A DNA stretch of 26,411 nt, from the NCBI GenBank assembly GCA_905216155.1, contig CAJMSU010000019.1, positions 1 to 26,411 on the forward strand, given 5' to 3'. The position numbers and the translations under genes are program-made. This DNA comes from an uncultured bacterium. GTDB lineage: Bacteria > Bacillota_I > Bacilli_A > RF39 > UBA660. This document shows, piece after piece, positions 23,505-26,411 of this stretch (position 1 is its first letter; each line of letters starts with the position of its first letter). The notes beneath the pieces were generated by a model. That model did no database searches and was not told where the DNA came from. It saw only the letters and a program-made list of their open reading frames with translations.

Positions 23505-24204
23505 TATTACTATCCTTTAGACTTTTAATTATTTTATCTTTATATTTTTTAGTATTTAAATTCTTACTTTCTATTAATTCTAACTTTTTATTATTAAGTA
23601 TTACTATTTCATCACATAAATCTAGGGCTATTTCTAAAATATGGGTAGAAAATATTAAGATATGATCTTTTTTTATACTTTTTAATAGTTGTTTCATGTC
23701 TTCTTGGACTACTACATCTAATGATGTTAATGGTTCATCTAATAAAATTATTTTGGGACTGGAAATAATATTTATAAGCATTTGCATTTTATTTTTCATA
23801 CCATGAGAATATTCTTTTAGAAGTTTATCTTGATCTGTTTTATTTATTTTTACCATATCAAAGTATTCATCTATAGTTTTTATATTTTTAATTTTATCTT
23901 TATTGATCTCAATAAAAAATGTTAAGAATTCTTTGGCTGTTAAAAACTCTGGAACTGTAGGTGTTGATATAACATAGCCAATATCATCTGTTGATAAAAT
24001 ATTTTTTCCATACTCATTTTCTAGATAAAATGTTCCTGTATCATAGTCTATATCTTCATTGATACAATTAAATAATGTTGTTTTTCCGGCACCATTTCTA
24101 CCTATTAGTCCATAAATTTTTCCTTGTTCAAAAGTAAAATTTATATTTTTTAATATTTCTTTATCATCATAATTTTTTGATAAATTTTCTATTTCTAACT
24201 TCAT
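23497..24204 (-). CDS. ABC-2-type transporter ATPase
   Basis: A 235-residue ATPase. Walker A is GRNGAGKT (35-42), Walker B is IILLDEP (152-158), and the switch histidine is H188 in FSTH. The signature is YSHGM (132-136) rather than LSGGQ, a variant common in ABC-2 exporters of the peptide-immunity type. The D-loop is TSLDV. The ATG follows a GGAGGAAG ribosome binding site. It leads the two-gene operon with the permease, overlapping it by 8 bases. An extended -10 promoter lies just upstream, after the Nudix gene's terminator. Confidence 0.94.
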   Translation of the reverse strand: MKLEIENLSKNYDDKEILKNINFTFEQGKIYGLIGRNGAGKTTLFNCINEDIDYDTGTFYLENEYGKNILSTDDIGYVISTPTVPEFLTAKEFLTFFIEINKDKIKNIKTIDEYFDMVKINKTDQDKLLKEYSHGMKNKMQMLINIISSPKIILLDEPLTSLDVVVQEDMKQLLKSIKKDHILIFSTHILEIALDLCDEIVILNNKKLELIESKNLNTKKYKDKIIKSLKDSNND

Positions 24205-24225
24205 ATACTTCCTCCAATTTGTTAT

Positions 24226-24234
24226 ATTATATCA
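24226..24234 (-). promoter_or_regulatory. Extended -10 promoter of the ABC-2 operon
   Basis: On the minus strand TG-A-TATAAT (hexamer at 24226-24231, TG at 24233-24234) lies about 22 bases before the ATPase start. There is no good -35; the hexamer TTATAA is at the expected place. Confidence 0.55.
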
Positions 24235-24242
24235 CAAAGAAA

Positions 24243-24259
24243 AAGAGTTATAAACTCTT
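24243..24259 (-). terminator. Intrinsic terminator of the Nudix gene
   Basis: AAGAGTT (24243-24249) and AACTCTT (24253-24259) form a 7-bp stem with a 3-base loop, followed on the minus strand by a T run. The stem overlaps the stop codon at 24258-24260. Confidence 0.7.
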
Positions 24260-24767
24260 AGTCATATTTATTATATACTTTAAGTACTTCATTCATTTCA
24301 TAAGCAATCATATCATTTATTTGATTTGTTTTTGTTTTTTCTTCTATAAAATTTTCTAGTTCATCTTTATTTACATAAATAATATTGAAATCTGTTTGTT
24401 TTTCAAAATCAGTTAGAGCTATTTCATCATAATTTGGTTTTTTATCACAAATTAGACTATAGTAATATATTTTATTACATCTATTTTTATTAGAATTAAA
24501 ATAATTTTTATGATATTGCTCTATAACCATAAATGGTCCATTATCTATTTTAATATCTATACCAGTTTCCTCTTTTATTTCTCTTTTAAGGGTTGTTTCT
24601 AAGTATTCATCATTTTCTCTATGACCACCTGGTAATTGATAGGTGTTATTATTATGTTCTAATAATATTTCATTATTTTTGTTTTTAAGAATTGCTTTTA
24701 CTCTAATTACTTCTTCATCTATATCTTTTTTTTCTAGATTATCTTTATTTATAAATAGTCTTTCCAT
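24258..24767 (-). CDS. Nudix hydrolase
   Basis: A 169-residue Nudix-family protein. The Nudix box is intact: G, five residues, E, seven residues, then REIKEETGI (in GGHRENDEYLETTLKREIKE), which binds the metal and the diphosphate. A strand with LPGG precedes it, as usual. The N-terminal 20 residues and the C-terminal helix (EEKTKTNQINDMIAY) lie outside the core. Family members hydrolyse nucleoside diphosphates linked to other groups; the substrate is not evident. I chose the ATG at 24765-24767, with AAAGGAG five bases upstream, rather than a frame extension of seven codons that would overlap the previous gene. It follows the metallopeptidase gene by 10 bases. Confidence 0.93.
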   Translation of the reverse strand: MERLFINKDNLEKKDIDEEVIRVKAILKNKNNEILLEHNNNTYQLPGGHRENDEYLETTLKREIKEETGIDIKIDNGPFMVIEQYHKNYFNSNKNRCNKIYYYSLICDKKPNYDEIALTDFEKQTDFNIIYVNKDELENFIEEKTKTNQINDMIAYEMNEVLKVYNKYD

Positions 24768-24777
24768 CTTTGCTCCT

Positions 24778-25725
24778 TTAATATACATATCTTTCCCAGT
24801 ATTCAGTTGTCTTTTGGGTTACACTACTAAATGTAGCATTTATTTGTTCACTTATTGCTTTTGCTTTTAATTTTATTGGTGTTGTGCCTATAAAACAGGC
24901 TTCTTTATTTTCTGCTGTCATATATTCAAATGTTGATGCTCTATCTTCTTCTTCATCTGTTTGAGCATAACTATTAACAAAATATGATGAAATGTTTTGG
25001 GTTGTACTATATGATAGGTTTGTATCTATTTTCCCATACTTAAAATTTATTGGATTAAGATTATTCCATGTTGTATATCTTCCACCCTTAGCATAAATAT
25101 ATCTTTCTATATAATGATATATTTCATGATGAAAACTTTCTGCGAATGAATAAGCTGTTGCTAAGGAAATAATTACATTATTATTAGTTGAATCTGTTAT
25201 ACCAGTTACATTATTTTGTGAATAATTATTTATTAAGTATATAGTTAAAGTGAAACCGTAATTTTTTATTTCAGAGAAAAAATTAGCAGGATATAGTGAC
25301 ATATTATAATTTAGATTATTTAGGCTTTGATTTATCATATTTTTGTCTGTTATTTCGTAAGTTTCTAATCCTGCTACTTTATAATTTTTTGTTTCTTCTC
25401 CATACTTAACATCTATACCATAATTATTTTTTATCATATTTCTTAAATTATTATTAGCATCATCAATTGATAAGTTAGTATTATCTTTTTGATTTGTTTG
25501 GTTAGCATTTATTTTTTGTTCATTATTTTTTTCTTTATATGAGTCATCTGATAATGTTGTTATAGATATTGTTTTGGTATTACCAAGAGATGACATTATA
25601 TATGTTTTTTCTGTTGGAACTTGAAAATTATTTTTTTCTATATCTTGAGCTAGTCCATAGGTTATAAAAACAAATGATAAGGATATTAAAAATTTGGCAA
25701 AGTTCAGAATTGTTTTATTTTTCAT
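24778..25725 (-). CDS. Secreted HExxH zinc metallopeptidase-like protein
   Basis: A 315-residue protein with an N-terminal hydrophobic segment (about 8-26) that would serve as a signal peptide or membrane anchor, then a low-complexity asparagine- and lysine-rich linker (about 55-90) and a C-terminal catalytic domain. The zinc motif HEIYH is at 200-204, and an acidic EEEDRA at 258-263 is placed to give the third, glutamate ligand (gluzincin-like). It probably acts outside the membrane; the target is unknown. GGAGG lies about 13 bases before the ATG at 25725, longer than usual, and an in-frame ATT would be better spaced, so the start has some doubt. It is followed by the Nudix gene. Confidence 0.8.
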   Translation of the reverse strand: MKNKTILNFAKFLISLSFVFITYGLAQDIEKNNFQVPTEKTYIMSSLGNTKTISITTLSDDSYKEKNNEQKINANQTNQKDNTNLSIDDANNNLRNMIKNNYGIDVKYGEETKNYKVAGLETYEITDKNMINQSLNNLNYNMSLYPANFFSEIKNYGFTLTIYLINNYSQNNVTGITDSTNNNVIISLATAYSFAESFHHEIYHYIERYIYAKGGRYTTWNNLNPINFKYGKIDTNLSYSTTQNISSYFVNSYAQTDEEEDRASTFEYMTAENKEACFIGTTPIKLKAKAISEQINATFSSVTQKTTEYWERYVY

Positions 25726-25779
25726 ATAACCAATATAGCCTCCTTATCATACTATTTAATTGTAACAGATTTTTAGATA

Positions 25780-25809
25780 AAAAAAAAGAGGCTAAATACT
25801 ATGCAGCCT
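25780..25809 (-). terminator. Intrinsic terminator at the end of the acidic repeat protein gene
   Basis: AGGCT (25789-25793) and AGCCT (25805-25809) form a short stem, followed on the minus strand by CTTTTTTT. The right arm lies in the last codons of the gene ending at 25799. Confidence 0.65.
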
Positions 25810-26411
25810 TTACCATAACTGGGTTTTCTTTTAATTCACTTCCATTTTGAAGTTCATTTATTTTATTATAGATTATTTCAGCTTTGTCTGACTCTCCTTC
25901 ATTAGTATAGATATTAGCTTTGACCATTAAATCTTCTATTTGTCTTTCTTTATCTACACCTGCTTCTATATTCTTTTGGATTTGTTTTTCTAATTCTTTT
26001 TGAAATTCTTGATTTTCTATCATATCTTGATTTCTAATTTGTTCTAGATCATTACTATCAAATGGTTTTAAATCTTTTAAATTTTCTTTTACTACTTGAA
26101 TATATTCTTGTTTTTCCAATGATTGACATAATTTTTCTTCTTGTTCTTTTGTTACTAAAATTGCTTTTACTGGATTATTTGTATTTTTTATAAATCTGTA
26201 TTTAGATTCATTATTTACTTCTTCAGTATTTTGATCTTGGGATTCAGAACTATTATTTACTATTGGTATATCAATATCTTTGATATTATCATTTACTGAT
26301 TCTTCTTTTTCTTCTTGTTCTTTTATTTCAGTATCTTCTATAGAGTCATTTTCTGGTTCTTCTTTTTCTTCTTGTTCTTTTGATTCAGTATCTTCTATAG
26401 AGTCATTTTCT
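25799..26411 (-). CDS. Acidic repeat-containing protein, C-terminal part
   Basis: The frame is open from the right edge to the stop at 25799 (204 codons), so the start lies outside the window; a TTG at 26119 in the middle is not a start. The first part seen is a very acidic, low-complexity region of two 19-residue repeats (unit ENDSIEDTE, then KEQEEKEE). Next comes an asparagine-rich stretch, then a conserved-looking charged region (KYRFIKNTNNPVKAILVTK) and a helical, glutamate- and lysine-rich C-terminus with a possible tetratricopeptide-like helix pair (IEDLMVKANIYTNEGESDKA). No membrane segment is seen in this part. I do not recognise the family. Confidence 0.75.
   Translation of the reverse strand, partial: ENDSIEDTESKEQEEKEEPENDSIEDTEIKEQEEKEESVNDNIKDIDIPIVNNSSESQDQNTEEVNNESKYRFIKNTNNPVKAILVTKEQEEKLCQSLEKQEYIQVVKENLKDLKPFDSNDLEQIRNQDMIENQEFQKELEKQIQKNIEAGVDKERQIEDLMVKANIYTNEGESDKAEIIYNKINELQNGSELKENPVMVKAA
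26298..26411 (-). repeat. 57-bp in-frame tandem repeat, two copies seen
   Basis: 26298-26354 and 26355-26411 match with three differences by my count. The period is 57 bases (19 codons), so the frame is kept. The array may continue past the right edge. Confidence 0.88.

Noticed and set aside
23497..24204. YSHGM in place of LSGGQ as a sign of a broken ABC ATPase
   Set aside because: This variant signature is common in ABC-2 exporters, and all other motifs are intact.
24177..24359. Plus-strand open frame between the Nudix and ABC ATPase genes
   Set aside because: It runs through a ribosome binding site, promoter and terminator of the minus-strand genes and lacks its own start signal.
26119..26119. 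Start of the right-edge gene at a TTG in the middle of the frame
   Set aside because: The frame stays open to the edge and the upstream part is a clear in-frame protein repeat, so the true start lies outside the window.
1..26411. Alternative genetic code with TGA as tryptophan
   Set aside because: Tryptophan positions that I checked in Lon, rubrerythrin and other genes are TGG, and no gene is interrupted by in-frame TGA.

Overview
This is a very AT-rich, gene-dense bacterial segment that reads with the standard genetic code (all tryptophans I checked are TGG) and uses strong AGGAGG-type ribosome binding sites. The gene content points to an anaerobic, endospore-forming member of the low-GC Firmicutes: the forespore sigma factor SigG at the left edge, a SpoVID-like LysM coat protein with a YsxE-like kinase-fold protein, Lon protease, an [FeFe]-hydrogenase, rubrerythrin and a PerR-type peroxide sensor. 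I cannot name the species. Almost all genes lie on the minus strand, so operons read right to left. Plus-strand genes are one TetR regulator and three small membrane-protein genes. I see no rRNA, tRNA, CRISPR array, insertion sequence or phage.

Layout, left to right. 1-380: 5' part of sigG. 476-4608: an operon of RNA-modification-type genes (U32-family protein, a membrane-anchored thioredoxin-fold protein, TrmL, TtcA-like thiolase) with a sigma-A-type promoter at 4642-4670. 4692-5760: an unrecognised cassette in which two paralogous three-helix membrane proteins on the plus strand flank a small minus-strand gene with a coiled-coil tail. 5792-8127: a perR - [FeFe]-hydrogenase - rubrerythrin operon behind a perfect Fur/PerR-type palindrome. 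8171-10037: a small Cys-rich membrane protein, then the ysxE-like and spoVID-like genes. 10078-13109: lon and a coupled unknown gene. This looks like a reduced version of the Bacillus lonA - hem genes - spoVID - ysxE block with the hem genes absent.

13151-15252: an alpha/beta-hydrolase (DUF2974-like) and a CmpB-type membrane protein, followed by 289 bases that hold a decayed C-terminal fragment of a YbaK/ProX-type tRNA-editing protein. 15253-17961: a TetR - YhgE/Pip operon with an operator of two 21-bp-spaced repeats. 18022-21885: a MacB-type ABC ATPase and FtsX-type permease, transcribed divergently from a second TetR gene, with two operators of identical architecture placed over the divergent promoters. 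21939-24234: an ABC-2-type exporter. 24258-25725: a secreted HExxH metallopeptidase coupled to a Nudix hydrolase. 25799-26411: the C-terminal part of an acidic protein with a 57-bp tandem repeat, running off the right edge.

The most interesting parts are the paralog-flanked membrane cassette, the PerR-hydrogenase-rubrerythrin operon with its Fur-like box, and the two TetR operator architectures. Intrinsic terminators are repeatedly embedded in the last codons of genes, which shows how compact the genome is.
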